A DNA stretch of 64,000 nt from Cristatella mucedo (GCA_009760855.2 WPIO01000211.1:62001-126000), one strand, 5' to 3'. Numbered from the stretch's first letter, positions 1 to 10,380 are shown. Made by a program: numbers and translations. The notes: a model not told the origin generated them from the sequence alone.

Positions 1-555
1 GTGCTTGTAATCTAGGTGTCGTGTTCGACAGCTGCCTCAATTTCAAAAGCTTCATTCAGAAGACTGCCCCTACAGCTAGCCATCACGTCTGATCCCTATC
101 CAAGATTGGGAGCTGTCTTCCACAGTGGCCTGCAAAAATTGTAACTAGCTCCTTAGTTCTGTCTCGGCTTGATTATTGTAATTCCCTTTTGGCTGGGCTA
201 CCAAAAAAAGAAACTAGGCCATTGCAGCTGACTGTGAATATGGCTGCAGGGCTAGTTTTCAGTTCCATAGGTTTGAGCACGCATCTCCTTTGCTAAAAGA
301 GCATGGATGGATGCCGGTTGAGCAACGGACACAGAGCAAAGTTCTTAAGCTGACCCACAAGGCCCGTCATGGCTCGGCTCCTTCGCACCTAGCTGAACTG
401 CTGCACCCGTTTCAGCCTGTTCGTGCCCTCAGGTCCTGTTTGGAAAATGTATTAGCTGTTCTATTCCTTTGCTTAAAGACCATTGGTGACAGAAGCGTTA
501 GCTCTGCAGGCCCTAGACTGTGGAACTTGCTTCCACAATTCTTACCAATTAATAA

Positions 556-1001
556 TGTGATTTTATCTTCCTTTAGTTTCAAGAAGCTTTCCGACATCAA
601 GGATCGAATATCGGCAAGGCAAGCATTCAGTTTCTCAGTGGCTGCAGCAGGTTCCGACGGTTGTAATGACAAATACAGCTGTGTATCGTCAACATAAAAG
701 TGCTATGCCATTCTATGGACCTTAATCACTTTTCCCAAAGGTTTAGTATGGTGAGCCATGATGGCACACTAGGTAAGGCGGTTGCTTTCACGACCTCGGT
801 CCCGAGGTCGTGGGTTCGATTCCTGCGGTGGACGATCCTTTATCTTTATCGTCACTGTAAGCGGTGGTGATAGCGTAAAGGCTCTTCTGTCGCTATACAA
901 AAAGAGGCCGTTTAATCAGCTAGGACTTTTTTATTTATTTTTATTTAGATGGAGAACGGCAAGGGACCGAGTACAGATCCTTGAGGGACTCCAATTTCTC
1001 A
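556..1001 (-). mobile_element. Internal LINE-B fragment inserted in another LINE-B
   Basis: Reverse-oriented LINE-B sequence covering only the central reverse-transcriptase region, including the YADD-type block (read as FYADDTQLYL on the minus strand). It is flanked by CAATTAATAA at 546-555 and 1002-1011. The fragment lacks the LINE 3' end, so it is not a standard tail-primed insertion. A SINE-1 lies inside it. Confidence 0.65.
751..945 (+). mobile_element. SINE-1 (tRNA-derived SINE)
   Basis: Begins GTGAGCCATGATGG. It carries a tRNA-like head with an A-box region and a B box (GGTTCGATTCC), a central hairpin-rich body, and ends AATCAGCTAGGA plus a T/A-rich tail. It is one of eight copies in this window. 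It interrupts the reverse LINE-B fragment, whose sequence resumes near 947. Confidence 0.85.
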
Positions 1002-1285
1002 CAATTAATAACGACAACTAATCTTCTGCTGCCGACTACGGCTAATCCTTTTCAGCAGCCCTGAGCTGCTACTTCTATGCTGCTCACTACCTCGACTGCT
1101 CTCCTGACTCTGCTATGCTTCTTTCTCTTTGTTGCGTGAGACGAAGTCTGCTGGCTACCGAATGCCTACCGAAATCCGCTTAGGCTGTGAGTGAGCTATA
1201 CAAAACTCTCCTGCGTAACACCCACATGGTCTTTATGACTTTGTGGAGTTACAGACGGAGATACGGTACATTACATGTTGAGGGC

Positions 1286-1430
1286 ATGGTACGAGAGAAG
1301 GCGTGGCACTGGTAGAGCATGGCACTGGGAGGTCATGGCAGGGGGCACGGCATAGTATCAGTAAATAATGGCAGGGGGGAGGGCATGGTACAGCAGACTC
1401 TTGGTAGAAGGTTCCAAACCTTGTATAGGA
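1286..1430. repeat. G-rich degenerate GGCATGG-type short repeats
   Basis: The motif GGCATGG or GGCACTGG recurs about seven times in roughly 110 bases on the + strand. The array is imperfect and no coding content is seen. Confidence 0.45.
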
Positions 1431-1454
1431 TTGGCTGTGAGGCCTATTTTTACA

Positions 1455-1985
1455 GGCAGTCTTCTTAACGAAGCTTTTAATGTGTAGGCAGCTGCCGAAA
1501 AACGACAAATAAATTCCGAGCACTCGGCTATAGTAACCTAACATCATCACTTATTAAAAGAGTAAAGTCTTTAAGTCCAGCCACAGGCTTAAGGTGTTCT
1601 GTGAGCAGCATGTATGTGGTATTCTCGTTCAGTTTAACTAAATTGTCCGACATCCAAAGTAGAATGTTTGCAAGGCGAACTGGTTTTGCCCAGTGGTTAA
1701 ATTGCTCGCCCAGACCAAGGCTTGGCCGAGGACGGTGGGCTCGAGCCCTGTGGCAAATATGAAGCCCCTGAATAGAGATTAAGTTCTCTAAGCTCTATAT
1801 ACATGAATTATATAATAAAGGAAGGTCAACTAGGCGGTAGTATGCAAGGACCTCCGGATCCAATCTAGGCTGCTTCTTAAACATCGGTCTGACGATTGCC
1901 GATTTAAAAGACTTGGGTATAACCTCATTTCCTGAGGAACATTAGAAATCGCAGTTATGGCTGAGCTAAGTTTGACTGCCAGTGT
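1455..1985 (-). mobile_element. LINE-B-like fragment, reverse, split by SINE-2
   Basis: The left part (1455-1678) matches the reverse LINE-B piece at 23340-23600. The right part (1826-1985) on the minus strand reads as an N-terminal reverse-transcriptase segment (KSAIVRPMFKK, then LDPEVLAYYR). The order fits one reverse LINE copy with an internal deletion where the SINE-2 sits. Heavily decayed. Confidence 0.55.
1679..1825 (+). mobile_element. SINE-2 (tRNA head, LINE-A-type tail)
   Basis: The tRNA-like head reads GCCCAGTGGTTAA, followed by a B-box region GGGCTCGAGCCC. The 3' part contains GAGATTAAGTTCTCTAAG, the loop and inner stem of the LINE-A 3' hairpin. A second copy lies at 7941-8072 in reverse. 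The shared end suggests SINE-2 is mobilised by LINE-A machinery (inference). Confidence 0.65.
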
Positions 1986-2307
1986 GCAGACCACACAGGA
2001 GGTTGGTATAGGCTCTTCGCGAGACTAGCTCTTTTTAATTGGCCTGCATTTAAATAGCCATCTAGCATGCAGAAACGTCGGAAAAAGTTCTTAAGGAAGG
2101 TCGCGTGTTTCGCTTCAACTACTTTAGTCAGGGGCTGCATGTACGCAATAAGATGCACTATTTGCATACATATGTCGCTCATGACAAAGTTTGTATGTGT
2201 AGAAAGATTACGCTGAGGCTCATGCTGAATCCTTGAAAAGTAGCACCTCCCAGCGCCTCTATACAGAAGGCTCGGCCAGCTCGGCCAGGCACCGGCGAAG
2301 CTCCTAC

Positions 2308-2607
2308 CTGCACTCGTGGCTGCCACTTCGGCAGTGGCTTTTTCCTCCTTGTCCATAAACTGTCCGAGATCAGGCTGAAAACTGAGCTGAGCATAGTGGA
2401 GCTGGGGGCCGAGCTGGCTGGCTATTGGAGGCTGCATCAGGTGCGACTGCTGCTGCTGCTGCTGCAGTGCATTCATGCAGCTGGATGCACCGTATGGTGA
2501 TGATGGTACGCTGGCGCTTGTTGCAGCTGCAAAGATAAGCAGAGTTTGTGGCAGCTGCACCAGCGTGAATCCAACGTCATGCAAGTCCTCCTCTGTCATC
2601 ACTGCTG

Positions 2608-2641
<34 letters not shown>

Positions 2642-3435
2642 CACCACCGCTGCTGCCGCCACCGCTGCTGCTCCAGCTGCTGCTGCTGCTGCTGCCGCCA
2701 CCACAACCACTGCTCCAGCTGCCGCTGCTGCTACCACCCTCGGTACGCGCTTATTACCTCCCGGCTCCAGCTGCATCGCCTCCCCTGCAGCCTCAGTCGC
2801 GAGCGCCGATGGAGCTGCAGCCTCGTTGTCGTGGGCGCTAGCTACGAGCTTCTTTGGGCGCCTGAGAGTTTGCTGCCGACGCCATGTTTGTGGCTGCAGT
2901 GGCTGCCCAACATTGACGGCTTCTGCCGGAAGAGCATTTCTCTCGCGCAGGCACACTTCTACACTGTGATACAGCTCGATGCTGTGTGCACATTCAAACT
3001 TCATAACTTGCGGCACACCAGAGCCTGGATGGCTGCATTCTAGCATGAAGTGTCCTTCGTTGGAGAAGCCGAAGCGGTCGATGGAGCTGAGCTGCCACTC
3101 GGACACGACGCTTTTGCCCCTTCCAGCACCGTCGTCGAGACTAAGCGATAGCCGATCTGAGGTGACATCCAGGTAGCCTCTGACCAGTGGAGCCCCACCT
3201 TCGTCCAGCCACTGCACGTGGAACACTCTGCCTGAGCTGCTGCTTCTGCCGCAGCTCAGGGTTCGACCTCTGCTTTTTCGTTTTCTGTTTTGCCTCTTTC
3301 TTTCCCCGACATCTGGTTTGCCACTCTGATCTCTCACTTCGGGGACACTGCCCGACGTCGGCTGCACCTGCATCTGGGCACTGGCCGAGCTGCTGGCCTC
3401 TGCAGACAGAGTGCCGCTCCAGCACCCTATGACCT
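2308..3435 (-). CDS. Exon with IRS/DOK-type PTB domain and poly-Ala tract (paralog 1)
   Basis: An open frame spans 3481 to 1955; I take 3435-2308 as the exon. It starts after a pyrimidine-rich CTTCTTTCAG acceptor and ends at a GTGCAG|GTAGG donor, leaving 376 codons with phase-1 ends. In the open frame, residues 61-73 are a basic cluster (RKRQNRKRKSRGR). Residues 86-181 resemble an IRS-type PTB fold: the strand-rich start VFHVQWL, then WQLSSIDRFGF, HFMLEC, MKFEC, and a C-terminal helix ending SVEVCLRER. Such domains bind NPxY-type peptides in receptor signalling adaptors. A long Ala/Val tract (about 245-295) and a short Gln run follow. Sequence beyond the donor in the same frame is probably intron read-through. 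A tandem paralog lies at 4585-5286 with the same borders and phase. Flanking exons were not found. The domain call is by motif only. Confidence 0.6.
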
Positions 3436-3555
3436 CTGAAAGAAGCAGATGCAACGGGTCACGTGAGACCTTGCCGAGCAAGATTCAAACTCTCTGATCA
3501 AAAGCCTATCCGAGATCGGGCACAGCAAATCGTAAGTCTCGAACCCCCCCACTGA

Positions 3556-3795
3556 GTTACGCAGATTTAAAAGTTTTCTAGACATGCACCTATTTATCAC
3601 AGCATTTACTGGGTCCCTGTGATTCCTCTTTATTTATGTTTATTCGTTCACTTTGTTGTTTTTTGTTTGAACATGCTATCATTAACAATCCGATCGTGTT
3701 TCCTTTGCAGCAAATGTAAAGCTCCTAGAAAGAGATTGAGTTCTCTTAGAGGGCACTGCATCAAGCATGTTATTGCTATTATTACAATTAAGTCA
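3556..3795 (+). mobile_element. LINE-A 3' UTR fragment
   Basis: Matches the LINE-A 3' UTR from GCACCTATTTATCACAGC through GCAGCAAATGTAAAG to a decayed copy of the terminal hairpin and an ATT-like tail. Just left of it, 3436-3550 resembles the sequence upstream of the paralogous exon (5287-5400). The exon duplication therefore included upstream intron or flank. Confidence 0.75.
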
Positions 3796-4229
3796 GTAAA
3801 GAAACTTGTCAAGCGACTTGGTACAACGAAAGTGAGCAGTTGGCGCTCAGACCTCTAGCAGCTGTTTAAGACGCAGCTGAATTATTTGTAACTACTCGAG
3901 TGCAAGCAAAAGGGAGAATCGGGCAAGCACGGGGGGGGGGGTGGGGCAAGGGGTAATTAGGTACCTCTCGGGATGGAAAGCACCTCTGTGGGAAGGCCCG
4001 TACGGGGGGGGGGCAAGCAGCTGAGGGACAGCAGCAGTAGCAGAGAGAGAAAGAGAGAAGCAGGAGCAGAAGAAGTTATGATAGTGGCAGCACAGCAGCA
4101 GTAATAGATACTGCAGCAGCAGCAGCAGCAACTGGAGTGGCAGCATTGTGATGCAATCTCAGTCTGTTAGTTCGGGCGACTGGAAAGGATGGGCCATAGT
4201 CGGCAGCTGGGGGGTGGGAGAGAAGGTGT
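3796..4229. repeat. G-run and purine-rich, CAG-rich low-complexity spacer
   Basis: Contains two poly-G runs (about 3931-3941 and 4005-4013), a GA-rich stretch and CAG repeats (about 4110-4128). It lies between the two PTB-like exons. No recognisable exon. Confidence 0.5.
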
Positions 4230-4395
4230 TAAATAATAACTGTGGAAGCAAGCTAGACACTCTAGCACCTGCACAGCAGACGTTTTTCTAACCAACGGTC
4301 TCCATGCAGAGTAATAGAACGAGCTAACATAGTGTCTATGTACAGGACCTGAGAGAACACGAGGAGGCAGACACACCGGTGAAGAAGAGATGGTG
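4230..4395 (-). mobile_element. LINE-B remnant, reverse
   Basis: Aligns by eye with the reverse LINE-B pieces at 43010-43150 and 55660-55800 (blocks ACTGTGGAAGC, CCAACGGTCT, AGGACCTGA). Diverged. Confidence 0.55.
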
Positions 4396-4447
4396 AGAAG
4401 CATTACAAACTAATTATGTAGGTGCCCTGTTTCCAAGCGACCTTCAT

Positions 4448-4512
4448 TAGACGACCATATCAGCTTCACAGTCAAGTCAAATCAAATGCATTATCATTAT
4501 TATTATTATTAA
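4448..4512 (+). mobile_element. Short LINE-A relic with ATT tail
   Basis: ACGACCATATCAGCTTCACA is LINE-A ORF2 sequence. It jumps directly to an (ATT)n tail, so most of the element is missing. Confidence 0.5.
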
Positions 4513-4584
4513 TCTCGTTATTGCTGTTACAGTAGCAGGGCTCAGAGAAAGCAGAGCTCCACCAGGAGCTGCAGTACAGCCTAC

Positions 4585-5119
4585 CTGCACTGGTGGCTGC
4601 GACATTAGCAGCATCAGACCTCTCTTCCTCCTTATCCTCCCTCTCTGCCTCCTGTGCTGCCACCGTTTCTGGGAAGGTACATGGAGTATGTGGCAGTGGC
4701 ACAGGTTCGAGTCCGACCTCGCGCAAGTCGTGCACTGCAGCCACCCTCAGTAGGCACGGAGCGCTGCCCGGCGGCGCCAGGGGCACCGATGCAGTAGCTG
4801 AGGCGGTGGCGAGCCCCAGAGGAGCTGCAGCTGCGCTGCCATCTTGAGTGTCAAGCTGCTGCTGTGGCCACTCAAAATTAATTGGCTCTTGCCACGACAC
4901 GTGATCCACCGGCTGCGTGCGCCGTGCATCATCGGCTGCTTCTGCTTCCGGACGAGGAAGAGCTCCATCGAACGGAAGCTGCTCTTCCATTGCGCTCGGC
5001 AGATCGCTGCTGTGCGTTACACACTCAAACCTCAGAAGTTGCTGCTCGTCTACGGCAATCAGCACGTAGCCCCTGCACAGCGGAGTGCTGCTGTCGTTCA
5101 GCAGTTGCACAGAGAACGC

Positions 5120-5153
<34 letters not shown>

Positions 5154-5286
5154 GAGGTTTGACCATCGCCACCGTAGCCTCCACTGGCTTCACTCAGAGC
5201 AGCCACTTCGGGGCCACCGCCCGGTGCCGGCTCCGTATGCATCTGGGTATCTTCGAACATAGTGCTGCTCCTGCTTCCCATCACCT
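4585..5286 (-). CDS. Exon of PTB-like gene with the PTB core missing (paralog 2)
   Basis: A minus-strand exon of 234 codons, paralogous to 2308-3435. It is bounded by a GCTCTTTTCAG acceptor and a GTGCAG|GTAGG donor in the same phase. Both exons start near (E)V-I/M-G and end VAATSA. After a poly-Ser run coded by (AGC)n (near 5122-5150), RAFSVQLL and LCRGY match the first PTB strands of paralog 1. The frame then passes within a few residues to LLRFEC, which matches MKFEC there. About 55 residues are thus absent, including the W-x-L...RFGF core. The PTB fold is unlikely to form, although the frame stays open over the whole exon. This could be a diverged functional paralog, a processed fold using other exons, or an early pseudogene. 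Confidence 0.5.
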
Positions 5287-5454
5287 CTGAAAAGAGCTGG
5301 TGCAGCACGGTCACGTGAGGCCCTGACCATCAAGATCCCAACTGTTGGATCGAATGCCTGTCGGAGACCTGACGCAGCAAATGCTTAGACAATAACAAAA
5401 GTTTCCCTTAAGCTGACTTAAACTTAAACTTACGCTGTGCTACTTTACTTGACT

Positions 5455-5925
5455 TGCTTATGCTGACTCACAAGGCTAGCCACGGCTTAATTCTTTCATA
5501 GCTAGCTAAACTGCTGCGCCAGTTTCAGCCTCCTCGTGCCATCAGGTCTAGAATGGACTATAAATTAAGCCTGTTCCATTCCTCCGCTTAAAGACCGTTG
5601 GCTACAGAAGCTTTAGCTCTGCAGGATCTTGACTGTGGAACCCACTGCCACGATTCTTATGCAACGACAGCTGCACTCCTGCTGCCGTCTAAGGTGTGTC
5701 CTCTCTAGCAGTCCTGAGCTGCTACTTCCATGTTACTCACTACCTCAACCGCTCTCCTGACTCTGCTATGCTTTCCACTTTTTCTTTGCTGCATGAGATG
5801 AAGTGTTGGCTACCGAATGTGTACCGAAAGCTGCTTTGCCTGTGAGTGGGCTATTCAAAACTATCCTGCATAACATATTCATGGCCTCTTGCTGAGTTAC
5901 CGATGGAGATACATACACTTACGTC
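5455..5925 (+). mobile_element. LINE-B 3' end
   Basis: Matches LINE-B from the ACTCACAAGGCTAGCCACGG region through GCTCTGCAGGATC to the 3' UTR end near GATGGAGATACATACAC. Contains indels; non-coding today. Confidence 0.75.
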
Positions 5926-6500
5926 TGTACAGTAGACTCCTCTATCAAAAAGTTCCGAATCAAAGCACACTTTGGTAATAGGCTCAATTTTCACACGGGA
6001 TTGTTTGCAAGTCTATAGGGCATGGCTAGAATCTTGCTCCCTGAAAACAAGAAAAAGTCTACGCATTGCAGGCCTCGAAAATCTAGTATCGGCATCTCAC
6101 TACTTTTCCACTTGTATACCACATTGTGCTAACACATAGCAGACAAGCAAGCAGTGCCATTGAGTAAATGCAGCAGAAACGCTAGGATAGATGAGACGTA
6201 AGTTTCTAGTTGCTAGCCCATCCATGCCTACTATAATGACACATTCCTGACGTTGGCGAATTCCTTCAGCATGCTGCCTGAGGGGTAATCATCAATTGTC
6301 TGCCGTATTGGCAATGCTACAATCACTTCCTTCTCAAGACCAGACTCGTCAGTGGAAAATGAGCTATCGCGTTCAAAAAAATAGTAGCCACTGATTGTTT
6401 GCTATTGGGCATAATCTGGAAAGATTTCCCTTGAGCAGGGAGCTTCCAATAACTTCCTCATTTTCTATAACTATATTCTCTGTCTCACTTTTCCTAGCTA
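5926..6500. other. Unassigned spacer
   Basis: No exon, repeat family or structure recognised in about 575 bases before the microsatellite block. Confidence 0.5.
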
Positions 6501-6502
6501 GC

Positions 6503-6722
6503 CTTTCTCTCTCTTTCTCTCTCTTTCTCTCTCTCTCTCACTCACTCACTCACTCACTCACTCACTCACTCACTCACTCACTCACTCACTCACTCACTCA
6601 CTCACTCACTCACTCACTCACTCACTCACTCACTCACTCACTCACTCACTCACTCACACACTCACTCACTCACTCACTCACTCACTCTTTCTAGCTCTCT
6701 CTCTCTCTCTCTCTCTAGCTCT
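6503..6722. repeat. (CTCA)n microsatellite flanked by (CT)n
   Basis: A near-perfect ACTC tetranucleotide tract runs from about 6537 to 6687 with one interruption near 6657. CT-rich sequence lies on both sides. The right side abuts a SINE-1. Confidence 0.95.
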
Positions 6723-6901
6723 AATTAAATAAATCCTAGCTGATTAAAGAGCCTCTTTTTGTACAGCGACAGAAGAGCCTTTATGGCTATCACCACCGCT
6801 TGCAGTGGCGATAAAGAATCGCCCACCGCAGGAATCGAACCCACGACCTCGGGACCAAGGTCGTGAAAGCAACCGCCTTACCTAGTGTGCCATCACGGCT
6901 C
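6723..6901 (-). mobile_element. SINE-1, reverse, inserted in CT microsatellite
   Basis: A well-preserved SINE-1 with its 5' end at 6901 (GAGCCGTGATGG on the minus strand) and its tail at 6723. AGCTCT at 6717-6722 and 6902-6907 is a probable target-site duplication. The CT-rich tract continues on both sides. Confidence 0.88.
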
Positions 6902-7287
<386 letters not shown>

Positions 7288-7295
7288 ACCGGCGG

Positions 7296-7920
7296 CTAAG
7301 CGAACTCAAGCGATTGATCACACGCTAGTATAGTGGGCTAGTAGTAGACTCCTGTCACTTGTCAGTTACCAACGCAGAAGATCGGCATTAGCAGTGCACA
7401 AGGCTACTAAAGTGGTAGCTTAACCTCAACTGCACATTAGGCGCTGATAATCGTTCGAGAAACCGCCGGCATATCGGTCCAAACGCACGCTAACTTCCGG
7501 TGAAGACGAGCGCTCTGACTACCCGACGCATGCATCGTGGGAGCCGGCAGTCGCGACGCGGCCGCTTACCTCTCTACGTTGCAGGCTGCGTGCAAGCCAA
7601 GTGGCGCCGAAGCAGAAAGCTGCCTGCTAATGTCGAAATTCACCAATAGGGTGCAGCGTCGGGGCGGGCCAGAGGGAGCCGCTGCCCACGCGACGAGCGG
7701 CAGCAGAAGGCGCGCGCTACCCCTCGCTTGTACCGGGATCTTTTGGCAGAGCGCCTAGTTTGCCAGCGTTTCGCCGGCCAGCCTCAAATCAGCCCCCCCC
7801 CCCCCACTCAGCCCAGCCCGATGGAAGAGCCACAGACATGCGCCAGACACGCCCTCGTCCAGCTCGTTGACGTGGCCGAAACTTTTGCAGTGGAGCTATG
7901 CCTCGATGTTATACAAATAA
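7296..7920. other. CpG-rich unassigned block (possible promoter or 5' exon)
   Basis: CpG dinucleotides are much denser than in the neighbouring LINE remains, with GCGGCCGC at about 7558. There is a poly-C run at about 7796-7805. Open frames on the + strand (7537-7758 and 7728-7949) lack recognisable domains. This could be a CpG-rich promoter or first exon, or an unknown repeat. SINE-2 follows at once. Confidence 0.3.
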
Positions 7921-7940
7921 ATATAACTAAATATAATTTA

Positions 7941-8072
7941 TTTGCATAGCGCCCCTAGAGAACTTAATCTCCATTCAAACGCTTCACATGTGCCTCGGGG
8001 CTTGAGCTCACGACCTCAGCCAAATTTTGGTCGGGGCGAGCACCTTAACCACTGGGCCTAACCAGCTCAGCA
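7941..8072 (-). mobile_element. SINE-2, reverse
   Basis: On the minus strand: GAGCTGGTTAGGCCCAGTGG head, B-box region near GAGCTCAAGCCCC, and a 3' end GAGATTAAGTTCTCTAGGG with GCGCTATGC. That 3' end is the LINE-A hairpin in shortened form. Matches the copy at 1679-1825. Confidence 0.7.
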
Positions 8073-8084
8073 ATAATTATCGCG

Positions 8085-8130
8085 TATTTGCATTGCACCC
8101 TCAGCGAACTGAATATCTTTCTATGCACTC
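8085..8130 (-). mobile_element. Decayed LINE-A-type tail
   Basis: GCACCCTCAGCGAACTGAAT followed by CTTTCTATGCACTC is a diverged reverse copy of the LINE-A 3' hairpin. Only the tail remains. Confidence 0.45.
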
Positions 8131-9249
8131 TACGTACGCTCAGCAAGTGGCAGCAAGTCAAACAAGGACTTGCGTTAGCAAGGAGCTGGTTACTTGGAGG
8201 CTTTAGGTTAGAGCCTGCTGGTAAAATCTGTGGAGCAGATCCAAACCTCGCTATTACAATTTCTCAGCTCCTTTTTCAAAGTTCAAAAGTTGTCATAATT
8301 AATGGCTATTTGAGGTTAACTATCGAGCAGCCGCAAACGGAGCTCTTCGCCTCGGCAACGCAGGGCTGGCAGTTCTCAGGCGTACGGTGAACTATGGTCT
8401 CACTGCTCCGCCGTCAGCTGACCTAGTGCTGGCTTCGCTTCCGCAAGACACGTTTACTCAGTCCGTCTTTGATCTGCCCTGCGTCCGCCCTCCTTGTGCC
8501 CTACGTGGGAGTATTGAGAGAAGTTTACTTGGCCAGCTACACTTTATTCTCCCTTCCTGCTAATATCCGCCCACAGAGTGGTCACGGAAAACGCTTTTTG
8601 GTTGGGGAGGAAGAGAGTGACCCTCAGCAATGCAACTGCCTTGGCTGAATATAAATCGCCCGAGCTTGCCTCTTTCGCTCTCTGCCTTGTGGTCTGATTC
8701 CATTACGGTCTGACTCTCATTTGTGAATAGCTAGCAATTTCTCATTAAGAGACTCGCGTAACGCACGATTGATTTCGGCATTCAGTTCATCAGCCATGCT
8801 TGTCGAAGCGACGATACAGGCGCCTGCCCGGACGGCGCCCCCGAGTTTTCACTGGTTCGGTCTCGCCTCAGTCTTAGCCTAGCAAAGGAGCAGAGCTCTG
8901 CTGTACAGAAATTCTTCACCTAGAGCAATTTACTTTTTCCCATATCTCAGATTTTTCAGTTAAACGTATTTCATACAAAAAACATTTCTTCCAGTTCTGT
9001 AGAAGTTGCGACAAAGTGTGATTGGACAGAAAAACGGCACACTATAATTTCACGAGAAAAAACTAGATCCGATATCGAGAGTCTGTTATATAATTAGACT
9101 CCGTTTTGATGAGGTTCGCACGGTTTTTTTGAATTAAATGATGAGTGTTAGTAATCTCTGTCTATCTTGCTTGGAAACTAGTCTAAACATGTCTTATGAG
9201 ATTACGGCGCTAATGGACTGCTCTCAGAGAAATGGATACACTGATAAGT
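8131..9249. other. Unassigned; short open frame and TATA-like site
   Basis: A + frame at 8303-8563 (86 codons, no internal stop, ends TAA) reads as ordinary protein (RTVNYGLTAPPSADLVLASL) but matches no family I know. A TATAAA lies at 8650-8655 after it, in CpG-richer sequence. From about 8900 the sequence becomes AT-rich with nothing recognised. Either element may be chance. Confidence 0.25.
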
Positions 9250-9385
9250 TCTAGCTTTTTTTAATTTGGTCAAGTCAGGTGATGTCGTTAGACAGTGAGC
9301 CGAAGTGAAAGCCGAAGTGAGTTCCCAGTTTTGGGAGCATACGAACTAAAGGCGCGGTCTCCAAAGGATTTGAGCTTCATACAGG
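9250..9385 (-). mobile_element. LINE-A fragment, reverse
   Basis: GGTCAAGTCAGGTGATGTCG and GGGAGCATACGAACTAAAGG match the reverse C-terminal ORF2 region of LINE-A. Contains a small internal duplication (GAAGTGA). Confidence 0.7.
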
Positions 9386-9829
9386 TAAAAATTGTCGTTA
9401 CCATTCTTGACAGATATTATTTTCTAGTACCGTCGGACCACTGACTGCGAAGTAAGATTTACTAGATGCATTTAGTATCCGACACTATGAAAAACTATCT
9501 CAATAATGGTGTTGGGTAGTTTTTTTAGAAATCCTTGAGATTTTAGAGAATTGTAATTTGACCATTCCCAACCATAAGTTTGATATGGTGCGAAGAGATG
9601 CCAAAATTTGATGACGCGGTGAAAAGGAAAAATATGAAACAGCATTTTCTGTTAAACGAGGAATTGATCTTGCCCCGCGGTAGCATTTTTGGCCGTGATT
9701 TTGTAAAACCCAGCATAGTTTCAGATTTGTATGCAATTCCCACGATGCGTACAGTTTTCTGGCCAGCACTGTAGCTACTTTGAGGGAGGGTAGGGACACT
9801 GTGAGGATGGAGATCACAGCACAGCTGCC
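9386..9829. other. Unassigned, with a possible DNA-transposon end
   Basis: Sequence unlike the LINEs. Read on the minus strand, the right end begins TACAGTGCTGGCCAGAAAAC (9754-9773). This resembles Tc1/mariner termini, which begin CAGT next to a TA target. No matching left terminus or transposase was found, so the assignment is weak. Confidence 0.25.
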
Positions 9830-9924
9830 GGGTTAGGCGAAGTGGTTGCAGCAGCTAGTCGCATCGAGACTATAAGGGTCTTTTGGTCAATTGTTCTGCA
9901 CGGATTTGGCAATCTTTGCTTGGC

Positions 9925-10262
9925 CTTGGGAAGCATGCACATTTCGCGTCCTAAAAGCGAATGACACAATTTTAAAGTCGATACGTTGCTTGACTGGAAG
10001 CCAGTGAAGGTCGGCAAGAAGTGGTGTGATGTGGCAACCCATGTGCTCATTACAGAAAAGCCTAGCAGCAGAGTTTTGCATCAGCTGTAAGTGCCTGATT
10101 GCACAGACCGGTAGACCTGCACACAGTGAGTTATATAGCAGGCGAGACTGAATGTCACAAATGCATGGACCCATTTAGATTCGGCATCCCCAATTATAAG
10201 GTTGCGAACTTCAGGATGAGATCACTAGTGGCCTCCTAGAATGTAGACATTTAGGTGCTGTG
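9925..10262 (-). mobile_element. Old LINE-A-like fragments, reverse
   Basis: 9950-10190 matches the reverse LINE-A C-terminal region (GTTGCTTGACTGGAAGCCAG, AAGTGGTGTGATGTGGCAAC). 10208-10262 matches the linker between endonuclease and RT (GAACTTCAGGATGAGATCAC). The two parts are non-adjacent in LINE-A, so a deletion or two insertions are involved. Confidence 0.65.
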
Positions 10263-10380
10263 CGGACTAATAACCTTGCTGCTTTGGCTCTGGTAGGCTG
10301 GGGCTGCAGTTTTAGAATAGAGGTCGAGTCATTCACTTCCGGAGATGCTTCTTCCAGATGCTATAACGTAGTCCTTATCA

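Larger units (their letters stand above)
1..1285 (+). mobile_element. LINE-B 3' part (L2-like LINE), interrupted
   Basis: The C-terminal end of a LINE-B ORF2 and its 3' UTR, matching the copy at 38092-39193. The coding part runs to about 545 and the 3' UTR resumes at 1012, ending near the block starting ACAGACGGAGATAC. Between them sits a foreign piece (556-1001) bounded by the 10-bp repeat CAATTAATAA. Frameshifts and stops make this a dead copy. It is cut by the left edge of the window. Confidence 0.8.

Noticed and set aside
751-840. Functional tRNA gene
   Set aside because: The same head occurs in eight dispersed copies with a common body and tail and an over-long anticodon-like arm, so it is a SINE.
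1-1285. Twin-priming inversion of a single LINE-B
   Set aside because: The inverted block lies inside the 3' part rather than upstream of it and is bounded by a 10-bp direct repeat, so a separate insertion fits better.
2475-3043. Plus-strand Ala/Thr-rich and Cys-rich frames
   Set aside because: They are opposite-strand shadows of the minus-strand PTB-like exon, caused by its repetitive Ala codons.
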